DNA of 64,000 nt from Euleptes europaea (lineage: Eukaryota; Chordata; Lepidosauria; Squamata; Sphaerodactylidae), in assembly GCF_029931775.1 (NCBI RefSeq), contig NC_079320.1, positions 43,007,521 through 43,071,520 of the forward strand. The letters run 5' to 3'. Below, one piece after another: positions 42,397-53,926 of the stretch; within the stretch, counting starts at the first letter, position 1; each line of letters starts with the position of its first letter. Below the pieces are notes generated by a model. That model made no database searches. It saw only the letters and a program-made list of their open reading frames with translations, and had not been told where the DNA came from. Made by a program: the position numbers and the translations under genes.

Positions 42397-42554
42397 AACT
42401 GGCTGTAGGGGGCGTTTACCCTCAGAAGCCAAGGAAAAATTTAAATATTAATTCCTGCCTCCCGAGCTAAGAGGAAAAGGAAACACCCATCTTGAAGATG
42501 CCCTTTGTCCCTCTGAGCAGAAGAAGCCTTCACGGTAAGTAGCCAAGGCTCTTT
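42397..42554 (+). repeat. DIRS1-like right inverted terminal repeat and outer extension
   Basis: 42397-42518 pairs with the left terminus. 42519-42554 is the unpaired outer extension that is complemented only in the internal complementary region. Sequence after 42555 is plain intron. Confidence 0.9.
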
Positions 42555-42622
42555 TTGGCTCTCTTTCTTTGCAGTCTTTTGATTAATCTTTGGAGAGCAT
42601 TTTTTAAAATAGGTCACACATA

Positions 42623-43100
42623 GCCCATTCCTGACCTTGAGGTCTGAAAGTCCTTAGGAGGAGCGCAGGGGCCTGCACCGGCATCCGTGCCCCTTGTGCC
42701 AGTGCCTGTTGCACCGGCAAGACTGGCATGGATTCCAGCATTGGGCCTCTCATGCTGCCCTCTCTGCACTGCCATGGCAGTAGGGCTCTGGGACACCGGC
42801 TCAGCCTCCCGCCGGCGTCCTGACGGCGCACTTCTGTATGTTACCTTCCCAGGAAGCATTCCCAGGGTGGTCCTGGGGCGGTCCAGGGAGAAGTCGCCTT
42901 AAGCCGGCATCCTAAGGCCTTTCAGGCCAGGAACGCTCCTTTTGCCCTCACCTCGATGTGTATCCCCGTGGAACTCTATGGAGCGGTTGCACGGGGCTCG
43001 AGGATGAGGGCAGCATTTGGGCTTTGGTGTGTGTGGGGGCTGAATCCTCCTTTGGAGGCGGTGCAGCTGCGCTGCCTCCAGCCACCAGCTCAGGAATGGG
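42623..43100. mobile_element. GC-rich non-autonomous element, GCAATCCTGAAGGGGG family (diverged)
   Basis: Bounded by CCCATTCCTGA and CTCAGGAATGGG, with GTGCCAGTGCCTGTTGCACC and GGCGGTGCAGCTGCGCTGCC inside. Lies 70 bp beyond the DIRS1-like element. No gene. Confidence 0.5.
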
Positions 43101-44193
43101 CTGATGGTGGCATTTATGTCATGATTAAAATCTTTAGGTAAAGATTAAAATTTTCTTCTATGCAAAATGGTGCAAATTCTCTGTCATCAGGCTACATTTG
43201 CACAAGGTTTTGACCATCCAGTTTTGACCACCTAATGTACTGTTACATAATAAGAGACTTCAGAAGAGTAATGGGGAAGAATTGCAATGTTGGAAATGAA
43301 ACCAAGCTTGGGCATCCCTATAAACAAGCCAGTAGCCACAATATAACATAGGAATATGTGGGAAAGTATAAAGCAGTAGATTACAAGTTCTGCAAGCAAC
43401 ATGAACCAACATGACACTCAATAGTAGCAAGGTATCTTGCTGTGCAAGTGTGGATTTAAAGTAATCTTAGTAGGTGAGTATTCTTTGGTGTATCTAGTGC
43501 TTGGCAGAAGAAGATCCACAATCAAGTCTCTGCTTGTCTGACATTTGTTCAGTGGCCTTGAACAAGTCATCCTAGCCTATCTCAGAAAGGATAAATGAAA
43601 TATAGGACACTTTTTACTGGAAAAGCTATAGAAATGATAAATATCAATAGCTGTGCTTTCTTAATTTTAGAGAGAACAGTCTTGTGGAGACTTTTGAGCA
43701 ATGACAAATATTGTTGCCCATGATTGGCCAGGAAGTGGGCTTCAGTATAAATAGTAACAAACATGAAGTAAAAGATAAGGGATTTGAGCTTAAATCTGTC
43801 AAGCTACTAATATTTGGGTGGTATAACCTAAACATTAGAATATTCACATAGTATTCAAAGTAAAGATTAAAAAGGCAAATGAAAATAGGTAAATGGGTGG
43901 AGTCTTTTTGGAGCTTTGGTTAAGATAATAGGCTATTGTACATGATGCATAACAGATATTGTTGCATACAACATAATCATACAGTGTGGCTATATTGGTC
44001 TCATTATAATAGGGGTGACTTATGTTGTGGTTTTTTTAAACACAAATCAACAATATTTTATTTTTAGAATGGTTTGGGACATGTAGAAATATAAAACACA
44101 CACCTAGGCAGCAAGAAGGCCTTATAATATGGGCCCCCTGGCTAGGATTTATACGATGCTTATGAGGGGTATGATTGGCTGCAGACTTACAGA
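43101..44193 (+). other. Intronic DNA, nothing recognised
   Basis: AT-rich; no repeat boundaries or coding frames I can support. Confidence 0.55.
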
Positions 44194-44952
44194 GCAATCC
44201 TAAAGGGGGGGGGAGTTGTAGGGCACCCGGGGATGGCGCAGCCATGCCACCTCCTGAGTGGCTTGCTGACCTGGTGCAGCATGCCAAAAATGTAAACTTC
44301 CCCAAACCCCATGAATCTGCTCCATTCAGTTCCATGGGGGTGCGCCGCCATTTTTACAGGTGCCAGTTTGCACCAGCAAAAGGGGGCATTCCTGAGGCAA
44401 AAGGGCTCAGGGAGCTGACTAAAGTCAGCCCCGCCCCTGGGAATGCCTCCTTTGTTGCCAGTGCGAAACCTTGCACTGGAGAAATGTTGCTGTGGCGGCT
44501 GCACAAGCACACGACTCCCCAGCAGTGGCATAGGTGGCCCTGCGCTGGGCCTGCTTTCCACAGCTCTTAGCAGCCTGTCAGACTCTGACTGTTTTAGTTT
44601 CGATTCCACCAGGTGCCTCTCAAGGCCGAACTGGCTAACCGCTGAATTCCTATTCCAGTGTTATCTCCCGTGGGAACGGCTCCTCAGTAGAGGGGGGGGG
44701 GCGCCTTGACCTGTTGTAACTGATACTTTCCCTTAAATGCCTACCCTGTACTCCCAATTGCCATTCGTGCCAATATACCTGTAAGCTCTGCATACCTGTA
44801 CGTTTTCCATTAAATCAGTTCATTTTTGGACTCTTTGTCTCTGGATGCTGTTTGTGGGATTACCACGGGACAAGTGCTTACAAATGCCCACTAACGCCAG
44901 CACATGGGTCACGTCGGCTTCTATGGCCATTCGCCCCCCCCTTCAGGATTGC
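44194..44952. mobile_element. GC-rich non-autonomous element with an internal insertion
   Basis: Ends GCAATCCTAAAGGGGGGG and CCCCCCCTTCAGGATTGC are the best inverted termini of this family. About 310 bp (roughly 44573-44882) interrupt the family-like sequence; the insert has a polyadenylation-like ATTAAA at 44811-44816 and a G run at 44690-44701. Confidence 0.6.
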
Positions 44953-45182
44953 TGTTAGTATCCTACACTGGACCAGGCCTTAGAGGCAAAGTGGAAGAAC
45001 ATGTATTTTCATTCTCTTTGGCTACATCCATGCATCATTTGATATTACTCAATAGCAGTCATTCAGAACTGGATTATCCTGTGTGGACAAACCAACCCAG
45101 TTGTGAATAGCCCAGGGGATGGCTCCCTACTTTGACCTGGCCAATCTGGCTATGTGGCTTTATGCCATGGGAATCCTGAGGC

Positions 45183-45403
45183 TGTGTGTGTAAAGTGCCT
45201 TCAAGTCGCAGCTGACTTATGGTGATCCCTTTTGGGGTTTTCATGGCAAGAGACTAACAGAGGTGGTTTGCCAGTGCCTTCCTCTGCACAGCAACCCTGG
45301 CATTTCTTGGTGGTCTCCCATCCAAATACTAACCAGGACTGACCCTGCTTAGCTTCTGAGATCTGACAAGATCAGGCTAGCCTGGGCCATCCAGGTCAGG
45401 GCA
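45183..45403 (-). mobile_element. 5S-rRNA-derived SINE, near full length
   Basis: On the minus strand: GATCTTGTCAGATCTCAGAA-GCTAAGCAGGGTCAGTCCTG-GTTAGTATTTGGATGGGAGACC, then GAGGAAGGCACTGGCAAACC and a BovB-like CA-ended tail. Confidence 0.85.
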
Positions 45404-45954
45404 CAAGGCACATTATATGTGCATTAAAGAACCATCAGTAACCAAGAGAACAACCATTGGAGATTTAATTGACTGTGCAGATTTTTTTTAATGTTGCTTT
45501 GATAGCGGTTGCCATCCCAGCACAAGGATCTGCACTGTATTACTGAAGTTAAGCTGTGGCAATCATTCTGTGGTTGGCTCTGCCTCTTCCAGCAGCCATT
45601 TTGTTGCTGCACCTACTGTACAGAATTCCAAATGTGCCTGCAAGCTCAAAAAGATTGGGGGCCCTTGATCTTGTCAGTACTTTTATTCCTAAACTATTTA
45701 ATTCCTTCATATATTTGTTACTATCTACTGTAGTTATCAAGTATGACAGTTACACTGCTACCTTACATGATTTGATTTTACAATCACCTTATCCAGTGTT
45801 TGAAAACATTTTTGCTTTGCCTCACTACAGATTTTGTCTGAGGGGCATAGAAGTGGAAGAAGCCCTCCCTCTACCCCTACATCTACTGTTTGCGACTGTG
45901 GAATTTTCTTGGCACATACCTAGTTCCTTGATAAAATAAAAATATAGAGCCTCT
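45404..45954 (+). other. Intronic DNA, nothing recognised
   Basis: The frames here (for example 45556-45939) have no homology I recognise and no splice context. Confidence 0.5.
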
Positions 45955-46262
45955 TGCACAATAACATTTATCTATTTATTTTTAATTAGATATGTATGCC
46001 CCTCTTATCTCCCTAATGGGAATTCACAGGAGCTTACAATATCATTCTCCCCTCCTGCATTTTATCCTCGTGACAACATCCCTGTGATGTAGATTAGGCT
46101 GAGACAGACAGGCAGACAGACAGAGACACAGAGATCGAGTCATACAGACACTGAGACTGAATGGTTCAAGGTCACCCGGTGAGCTCCATGGCACAGTGGA
46201 GATTCGAACACGGGTGACCCAGATCCTAGTCTGACAGTCTCACCAATACCATCATACTGTGT
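45955..46262 (-). mobile_element. tRNA-derived SINE
   Basis: Minus strand: tRNA-like head with B box GTTCGAATCTCC near 46215-46204 and GGTGACCTTGAACCATTC after it; tail with GGGGCATACATATCTAATTA. A GACA-rich tract at 46106-46130 is internal. Confidence 0.65.
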
Positions 46263-47607
46263 AATCAGAAATGGGCCTTAGTCTCAAACAATTCATTCCA
46301 GTTCCCATGTTACTGTGAGGGGAGTTGAGGCACAGAGCAAGAAACTGGGATATTCTAAGACATCATATAGAAGTGATGGATATAGGGGAAATATCTTAAA
46401 AAGGTCCCAAGCATATACACTTGAATATTATGCATGTGAAAGTATGACTTTGCCATTTGCTTTTCCACATTGATATGGAAGATAACATTATTTCAGAGTT
46501 AAAGGTGTTGCAGTGTTCTGCTAGAAAAACTGCTGTGTAAAGTGTGTGCTCAAAATGATAAAATACTTCTGAAATTTTTGCAAACATCACTAAAATGTAG
46601 TTTGATTTTTTTCAATCTCAGAGAATTGAAAAGGTAGTAAAGTATTACCCTTGAGAAAGTACAATTCCGTAAAAAATAAAAGCAACACTTAATCAGAATA
46701 GCTAAGCCATGGTTTGGTGTGAAACAACATATTGCTGTAACTTGCAGTCTGTTCAATTTGAGTAAAATGTGGTTAACCACACTGAGGCTTTGGTCAGCTG
46801 TAGCAAACCGAGAGGCAGCCTCCTGTGATCACCCTTTGTTCTCTTTTTAGCTTTTGTGTAGAACGTGCTTTATCTGACTCCTGTTGTAACTTTGGAGTAG
46901 CATATATTCTTTTATGAAGCCAGAGTACTGACATGGAATCAGTAGACGTAGGAGAGAGATGAAGACTTCTTGGAGATGTAGACACTGTGCTTAACTCGGC
47001 AGAATCTGAAACAAGTTTGTTTATTCTTATAGTTTTCTTGCCTAAGAAATTGGTGCTTGGTTCCTTGCTTACTCTCTTCATGAATTCAGCTTACAAGACT
47101 GTCAAGTGTAACACAGTGTATGGGTTTAGACATTGGTGACTTTTTCCATTTCAGGTTCCTAATCGTCAAAGAAGAGGTCAACAAAGTATAAAAATAAAGA
47201 CAGGCGATGTCTATAGGGAGCAATTGAGGAAAGTCAGAAGTAGTTTTAATTTTGAAGGGAAAAGGTTCTATAGATTCTGCTAAAATCAAGGGGATGAATA
47301 GTGCAATCCTAAAAAGAGGTTCACCCTTCCAAGTCCATTGAAGTCACTGAGTGTCAGTCTGTTTAGGACTGCACTGGAAGAACATTCATGACTAATACAG
47401 TCACTATTTGGACTTCTCATCTTGGATGTAAACCAGTGCAAGACTGTTCTTTGATTTATATAGTGATGTTTTTAGTGTTTTTGTTGTTGGCAGTTAAAAG
47501 CAGCAGAGACATTGTTTATCTTCAACTCTTCTTAGATCATCTAGATTCACTAAGAATATATCTGTTATGTTCTGACTTGAGTGTTTTGTTGTTCAATGCA
47601 TCTATGC
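46263..47607 (+). other. Intronic DNA; one short palindromic repeat
   Basis: 47302-47377 (GTGCAATCCTAAAAAGAGGT ... CTGTTTAGGACTGCACTGG) is a small inverted-repeat element of a type also seen at 49958-50029. The rest is unrecognised. Confidence 0.5.
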
Positions 47608-47863
47608 CAGTGGTACTAATTCCGCGGCTTGCAGAGAACCACATTCAACCAAAATATCGATATTTGCTTCCATTCCTGGCATGATGCCTGTACCTCATGG
47701 AGGCTCGCAGCTTACCTGTCCCTCCAGCAGCAGTTGTTTCATGGTGGGAACCAATCACAATCCCCACCAGGCATAGAGGGAACGTTAGGGAATGCTGTTC
47801 AGAAGAACCACAAGTGGCATGTCAAGGAACCCCAAAGGGCTTCCAAGCCACTGAGTATCACTG
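47608..47863. mobile_element. Non-autonomous hAT-like element
   Basis: Ends CAGTGGTACTAATTCC and GAGTATCACTG; flanks ATCTATGC (47600-47607) and ATCTGTAC (47864-47871) share 6 of 8 bases. 256 bp, no gene. Confidence 0.6.
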
Positions 47864-48394
47864 ATCTGTACCAGTGCCAAAATACTTTCATTTTCTGTTC
47901 AGTTTTTATTTGTTTCTGGTTTATATTTTGTTTTTGTTCGTTTAAAACGTTTGTATGCAACCTTTCTGCCCAGTTAGGTTCCTCAAGGTGGCAAACAATT
48001 AAAATCAACTTTTAAAAACAATACAAATATATAAAATCTGCCATTAAAAACAAACAAGAAGGAGGGTCAGAAAGTGTACACCTCCCAAAACCAAAAAGTC
48101 TTGACCTGCTAGCAGAAGACAGTGATCGCAGGGGATAGATGACTTTCATTTGCTCCTCTGTTCCTGTACTATTATTTGTGTGTTGACCTACATATAAAGG
48201 TAGGTAAGGGAGAAAAAGCACAACTGGTATGATAAATGGCAGATTTTGCTATCTCCTTACAAGGACATACCTACTTCTAGGAATGGGCTCTAGGCCATTG
48301 TTTCATTAATTCAGGGGGCAAAGTTTTTCACGAGATACTGGCTTTTCTGTAATCAGTCCTAAGTACATATTTGTTACATCTTTCCAGGAGCTCA

Positions 48395-48575
48395 AGATGG
48401 AATACGCAGTTCTTGCCTCTTCCATTCTATCTTCCCAATAGCGCTTTGAAGTAGTGTAAGGCATGAGATGGGGACTGGTCCAAGGTCACTCATTAACCTT
48501 CATGGCTGAGTAGGGGTTTGAACCTGGGTCTCCTCGGTCCTAGTTCCATCACTTTCAGCTCTGTGCCTCATGGAC
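48395..48575 (-). mobile_element. CORE/MIR-like SINE remnant
   Basis: Minus strand: GGTTCAAACCCCTACTCAGCC-type B-box region (GAGACCCAGGTTCAAACCCC), then TGACCTTGGACCAGTCCCC. Old and diverged. Confidence 0.5.
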
Positions 48576-48809
48576 TCTTTATAGTGGCTTATTTGTCCCC
48601 ACTGCACATTCTATTTCTAATGTCTTTAGACATATCCAAGCGAAAATAAGTGTGTAGATATATCTTAATGGGTATCCATACTCTCAGGTTTCTTTAAAAA
48701 CCTGCCACAGAAAAGCACAAAATAAGTGGTTGTGGTCCATATATGATCTGTCACTGTGCTCAACATCTACTTTATGTTTATTTGAAAGCTTTATGTGAAA
48801 GCTTATGGG

Positions 48810-49014
48810 ACAGGAGTCACTGGAAAAGACAATAACGTTAGGAAAAATTAAAGGAAGCAGGAAGACCCAGCGTGAAATGGATTGACTCTATAAAGGAAGT
48901 CATGGCCCTCAGTCTCAAGACCTGAGCAAGGCTGTTAACGATAGGACGTTTTGGAACTCATTAATTCATAGGGTCGCTATAAGTTGGGAGCAATCTGATG
49001 GCATTTAACATACA
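48810..49014 (+). mobile_element. RTE-BovB LINE 3' end
   Basis: GAGTCACTGGAAAAGACAAT to GGTCGCTATAAGTTGGGAGC-AATCTGATGGCATTTAACATACACA. Diverged with several small indels. Confidence 0.8.
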
Positions 49015-49957
49015 CAATTTCTTTGCGCATAAGCTAAAAGCAGGTTACATCCCAAGCCTGGAGCCATTCTGTTTCATGATTCTATCCCAAGGGTCCACTT
49101 CAACACACTTTGTTTTTAGCTTAATCAAATGTATCAAAGTGTGTGTTGCTGCTATTGCATAAATAGTTAATGATGGGGAACTTAATTCTTGATGGAAAAA
49201 ACATGTATTTATTAGAAAAGCACATGCTGTCTCAGAGGTTGCCAATAGAATATGTTTCACCTAGCTTTGATGGCAGATTCTCAATAAATGTAATTCTAAC
49301 TAATGATGATTTTAAGATATACTTTGAAAAAATCTGTTGTACGTGTGAGGTTATTGCTCAAGTAACAATACTTGCATTCATCTCTGTATCACATGCATGT
49401 AGTAAGATAATAACACGGTTGGGAAGACAGAAAAGCTGTTGGTTAATGCAGATTCTGAATCAGATTACAGATATATTTGCTGGCAAGTTAGAAGTTACAA
49501 AAAGTCTCTGAAGAGACAAAGCAGTAAATCAAAATACATTTAATAGTGGAATGACAGTCATAAATATGTGTCCCTCGCTGTCCATAGCTCAAGCATATCA
49601 CCTTCCCCAGCTGGCTTTGCACCCGCTTTTCTTTTTCTCTTCGTATTTCAGTCTCTTTTGTTCCATCCTGTGCTGCATGTGCACTTCCCTGACTACTACT
49701 TCTATATTCAATTAATATTGTAGGTACTTGTGTTTGTTCTGAAAGATATGTGACTTTTCTTTATGAAATAGCTCTGGGAATCAATCTAAACATAAAATAA
49801 TGTGCAAGTTTTCAAGTTGTCCAGAATGCGTAATCACACTGGATGTTCAATTAAAAAACAAAGAAGTATGGTGGGGGGAAAGACCTCTAGATGCATGGTG
49901 GAACTGTTCCAAGACTGCAGCTTGTAGTCTTAAAATGGAGGATGTGTCACAGACTCA
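49015..49957 (+). other. Intronic DNA, nothing recognised
   Basis: AT-rich; the frame at 49170-49511 has no recognised homology. Confidence 0.55.
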
Positions 49958-50029
49958 GTGCGATCCTAAACATAATTATACCCTTCTAATCTCACTGAGT
50001 TCAGTGGAATTACAAGGGTTTAGGATTGC
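49958..50029. mobile_element. Short palindromic MITE
   Basis: GCGATCCTAAACATAATTAT-ACCCTTCTAATC and its near-complement GTTTAGGATTGCTC bracket a 72-bp near-palindrome. Confidence 0.5.
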
Positions 50030-50030
50030 T

Positions 50031-50345
50031 CTGTTAGCCCCCCCCCCCCGGCATAGGTACCACTTTGTCACAGAATAAAGTGGCACCTGCGCCAGTACGG
50101 GGGCAAACACGCTGGTGCCAGGAAACCACACTGCTGTGTGGGGCTCCACTGCTGCTCCACCGGCAGCGAAATCCCAGAAGAGGGAGCCTGCGCTGGCATG
50201 GGGCACATTCCCGGGGCATTGCTGGGGGCGGAGCTGCCTTCAGGCAGCTTCCTAACCCCTTTGGACCCAGGAATGCCCCCTCAAGCTGTGGTGTTGCCAC
50301 ACCCACTTGTTCGGTGGTGTAGCCAACATCGCTGTTTGTTATGGG
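50031..50345. mobile_element. GC-rich non-autonomous element, GCAATCCTGAAGGGGG family (partial)
   Basis: C run then GGCATAGGTACCACTTTGTC, AAGTGGCACCTGCGCCAGTA-CGGGGGCAAACACGCTGGTGCC, matching 19686-20112 in the opposite order. The right end is degraded. Confidence 0.5.
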
Positions 50346-52174
50346 GGCATTTCCCCTGGGAAGCCTCTGTGGCGCATCTGCACCACTCTCAGCCAACACG
50401 TTGCACCAAAGATTACTGGGACCAAAGAAGAAGAGAGAGAAATGGCATCCTTCCTCTGTAATATAATCAAATGTTTATCCATTATTAACAGAATTAAAAG
50501 GGAGCAAAAGAAAAACATATTACTCAAATTAACAAAATTGGAGTCATTTAAGGTGTTGCACTAGTTAAAGAGATGGGAAACCAAATTGGCTGTTGAGCAA
50601 GCACCTCTGTGAGTATATCACTTACAGCTTTTTGGAGGAAGGGTAGGGTAAAAATGTGATTCACACTGAGATTAGATGTGGCCAGACTTTGGCGTAGTAG
50701 GGGCTGGAAATGGTTAGGTCACTTCAGAAAGTAATTGTCTCTCCTTACAGATTTATGCATTCTTTTCAGTGATTACGGTGATTGGATTGTTTACTCTCTT
50801 GACTGCACATTGTTTTCAAGTGTGCCATGCAACATGATGTGTCAGTGTCTTATAACGGAGGCCCTTTTGGTCTCTTTTGCGGTAGCTCTGCTCCTCTTTC
50901 CTTCTTCTATTTTGTACTTGTGTGTATCTACATGCATCTAGCACAACGGGCTCTGGTTCATAGCTTATACAATAATATTTTTTCCACGTGGAATGTGTGC
51001 GTACATGCATCTTCAGTGAGAGCATCTGTCAGTGATGCTGTTATTGGCACGAGCACATTGACCATCAGGTTGTAAATGTTGGGGAGCTGAGTCATAGGTT
51101 TCCAACTGTAAATCTAAAAATACTGAGGGCTTGTTCTGGCATGATTATTTATCAATGTATCTTCACTGCATGTTGCATATTTTGGCTCTTATTCCACACG
51201 TGTCAATGACTGACAACAGTTCCATTTAGGAGCCACACTTTCTGAAGCAGGAATACATGATTTTAAAATATATTTGGAGTTTAATTGAAAATTGCAACCA
51301 CATTGCATTAATTGAAAATTGCAACCATATTTTTGCTTAGTAACTTTGTTGCTATTTATTTTAATGCCTTGTTGTAATTAATGCAGAAGAGAAGATAATA
51401 TTTTGGCCCATATAGGCTTAACGATCATATTAAAAATAAATGAATTGTGCAGCTTTAAGCATTTTTTGGCGGGGCTGCTCCCTCTTCTGTCTGGTGGTTT
51501 GGCTTGTACATGGGATCAGCAGCTATGGGCAGTCCGATAAGCTATATCGCTCAGGTTCTTTGAAGCTGGCTTTTCCCTGTGCAGAGACAGCCTGCACCAG
51601 TTGGAGAGCCTCAAACCAGTTTCACACATGCTGAATAATGCACTTTCAATCCACTTTCAATGCACTTTGCAGCTGGAATTTACAGTGAGAAATGGCAAAA
51701 TCCAATTGCAAACGATAGTTAAAAAACATTGTCTCAGATCAGAAGTCCTGCCTCTCCTGAATAGTGCTACCACTTGCACCCCAGCTCAATGTATTAAAGC
51801 CAGTGCAGATACCACTTTAGGCACAAGGGCCTGGATATGTTTTGTAGTGCTTACTAGAGTGGTTCTGCCTCATTTTTGACACTTGACTTGAGTTTTACCT
51901 GCCAAAATAGTTAACTGCCACTGTGCAGTATTACTCCATCAGACCCAGTTTTATATATGCAAGAGAAGGGTGGGACATACTGCACGAGGTTTTATATTCT
52001 GGCTATCTAACAATTCCTGAAAGAATCTCACACCCGTACTGAGAGAACTGATTAACCTTTAACTTGGATCTTGTTTTGAACTGGCCTTTATTTATAGCAA
52101 TCCCACCCCTTCCTTTTGTGCATATAAACTGGGGCCAAATGGGCTTGTACTCCAGTGCATCTGAGGAAGAAGCA
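50346..52174 (+). other. Intronic DNA, nothing recognised
   Basis: A short direct repeat (ATTAATTGAAAATTGCAACCA) is present at 51281-51327. No gene or bounded element seen. Confidence 0.5.
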
Positions 52175-52430
52175 GAAGAAGAAGAGTTGGGTTTTATATG
52201 CTGATCTTCTCTACCTTTTAAGGAGAATCAAACTGGCTTACAATCACCTTCCCTTCCTCTCCCCACAACAGAAACCCTGTGAGGTAGTTGAGACTGAGAG
52301 AGCTCTAAGAAAACTGTGACTAGCCCAAGGTCACCCAGCTGGCTTCATGTGTAGGAGTGGAGAAACTAACCCAGTTCTCTAGATTAGTCCGCTGCTCCTA
52401 ACCGCTGGCTCTCTGAACTGAATTCTGACT
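52175..52430 (-). mobile_element. tRNA-derived SINE
   Basis: Minus strand: AGAGAGCCAGCGGTTAGGAG head, TCTAGAGAACTGGGTTAGTT B-box region, TGACCTTGGGCTAGTCACAG, and the tail AACCCAACTCTTCTTCTTC. Close relative of the split SINE at 61110-63409. Confidence 0.75.
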
Positions 52431-52432
52431 CG

Positions 52433-52540
52433 TGAAAACTTAAATGCTGGAATACATTTTGTTTGTTTTTAAGGTGCCACTGCACTCCTGTTTTATTTTT
52501 TAATTTTTCTGATTCAGACTAACATTGCTACTCATCTTAA
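52433..52540 (+). mobile_element. Tail of the hairpin-type repeat
   Basis: CTGACTCGTGAAAACTTAAATGC-type hairpin remnant, then TTTTTAAGGTGCCACTGCAC-TCCTG and CAGACTAACATTGCTAC, matching the tails at 9154-9279 and 10927-11371. Confidence 0.6.
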
Positions 52541-52698
52541 ATAATCATGATATTAAATGGTTCATATTGGACAGACATTGTGAGCTGTGGTTAGGAGTGA
52601 CAGAATGAGAGCGGGAGGGGCATTTACATGTATGGGAAGGGAGGTCTGACCCACCCTGAATCAGAGTAAAGATGTAAGATCTTCACCAGCCTTACAAA

Positions 52699-52700
52699 TC

Positions 52701-52735
<35 letters not shown>
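52699..52735. repeat. (TTTA)n microsatellite
   Basis: About nine TTTA units, TTATTTATTTATTTATTT... Confidence 0.95.
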
Positions 52736-52833
52736 TAATCCACCCTCCCCAGCTGAAGCTAAGCTCACTCTTGTGAGTGAGGCACTTAATACACTTTAAA
52801 CAATTTCTGAAACATAGAACAGATAAGAAGTCT

Positions 52834-53694
52834 TTACAGTGAAATAAGCGTTGTTGCTGACCCAGGGTTTATTGGATAAGGAATGCCGACGCTCTATATA
52901 AAGTTAAGGACACTTTCATAGTTAACAATTTTATTACAAAACAACTTTATTAAACAACAACATTATTAATATTTAACTGTAATAATTGGAAACAATTGGA
53001 AATAAATTGGGCCACAACTTGGAATGGCAAACAGCTGCTACCCCTTGTGGCGCAGCATATGTGATGTGTCGGGTGCCAAGGCCGTTCCCCCCACGGCCAA
53101 GGCGTAGCACCTGCCCACAGCGCTCCCGCTGTGGGCAACCGGGATGGCAGTGCCAGGAAAACACCAGGACGAACGCCACTGGGTGTTATCCCCCACCATA
53201 TGGGAAGAGGTGGACAACCTGCCTTGCCACAAGGACATGTCCTGGAAGCCTCTCCTAAAACCCCAAACTGGGATTCCCGAACCTGGGAAGCGACCCCATT
53301 TCCATGCGCTTCCCCCAACGTGACACATCACCATGCCAAACCGCCCCAAGTTGTGACATTAATTAAAGCAACTAAATTAGAGTGGGCGCAAGTGGGTTCG
53401 CAAGAAAGACGGAGTGAGCTGGGGTGGGCCCCGCTCCCCCATATATACTTTTGGGGCGGGGCTAGCTCCCAGCTCCCGCCCTCCGACCTAATTGGTTCAG
53501 AGCCTCCCGGCTCTAACCAATGAGGAGGCTGTTACTGGGCAGACCGGGCCAGGCACGAGCCTCACTTGTGCGCGCAAACGCACATGTCAGCCCAGCCGGC
53601 CCGATCTCCCTCCCCCCTCCACACTTTCGGCTTCCTCCTCCACCCGGGGCAGCAAAATGGCTCCCGTTCAGGCGGGAACCTGTACTTACTGTCA
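52834..53694 (-). mobile_element. Solo-LTR-like element, family unresolved
   Basis: Flanked by a perfect 5-bp repeat AGTCT (52829-52833 and 53695-53699). Read on the minus strand it has a CCAAT-like box and a GC box, a TATA box (GTATATAT at 53448-53441) and polyadenylation signals AATAAA in the last 110 bp, the order of a retroviral-type LTR. The outer ends are weakly inverted (TGACAGT / TTACAGT). No internal coding region lies beside it, so it is a solo copy; a fossil of uncertain age and family. Confidence 0.5.
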
Positions 53695-53811
53695 AGTCTT
53701 CATTTCCTCAGCTGTGTTAAAAATCATGGTACTAGGTTCCTTTGTACTGTTTTATGCCAGTCTTACAGATTTTTGTTTTTTGTATTGTTTGGATTATTGG
53801 TTTGGGAAGCT

Positions 53812-53926
53812 CATCAACCTGGGCAAGGCTGTTAATGATAAGAAATTTTAGAGGTAATTAATTCATAGGGTCGCCATAAGTCGGAAGAGACTTGATGGGA
53901 CTTAAACACACACACACACACACAGA
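53812..53926 (+). mobile_element. RTE-BovB LINE 3' tail
   Basis: CTGGGCAAGGCTGTTAATGA .. GGTCGCCATAAGTCGGAAGA-GACTTGATGGGACTTAA followed by (CA)10. Confidence 0.85.

Larger units (their letters stand above)
36855..42554 (+). mobile_element. DIRS1-like tyrosine-recombinase retrotransposon, looks whole
   Basis: 5.7-kb element with split inverted termini (36862-36984 and 42397-42518), an internal complementary region (42105-42201) and three long overlapping frames: gag-like, RT-RNase H-methyltransferase-like, and tyrosine recombinase. The gene order and the inverted rather than direct repeats are diagnostic of the DIRS order. The edges are read from the internal complementary region, which holds the complements of both outer ends joined at a shared TTT (36855-36857 and 42552-42554). 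No target duplication is expected for an element that integrates by recombinase. No breaks noticed; the termini differ at about one of roughly 120 positions, so the insertion looks young. Confidence 0.93.

Noticed and set aside
44573-44882. Second solo-LTR candidate (TGTC...TTACA with ATTAAA)
   Set aside because: It has a plausible 3' end but no matching flanking duplication and no clear promoter signals, so it is left as an unnamed insertion.
52950-53523. Frames of 90-130 aa in the LTR-like element
   Set aside because: No recognised homology, several phases open at once due to GC content.
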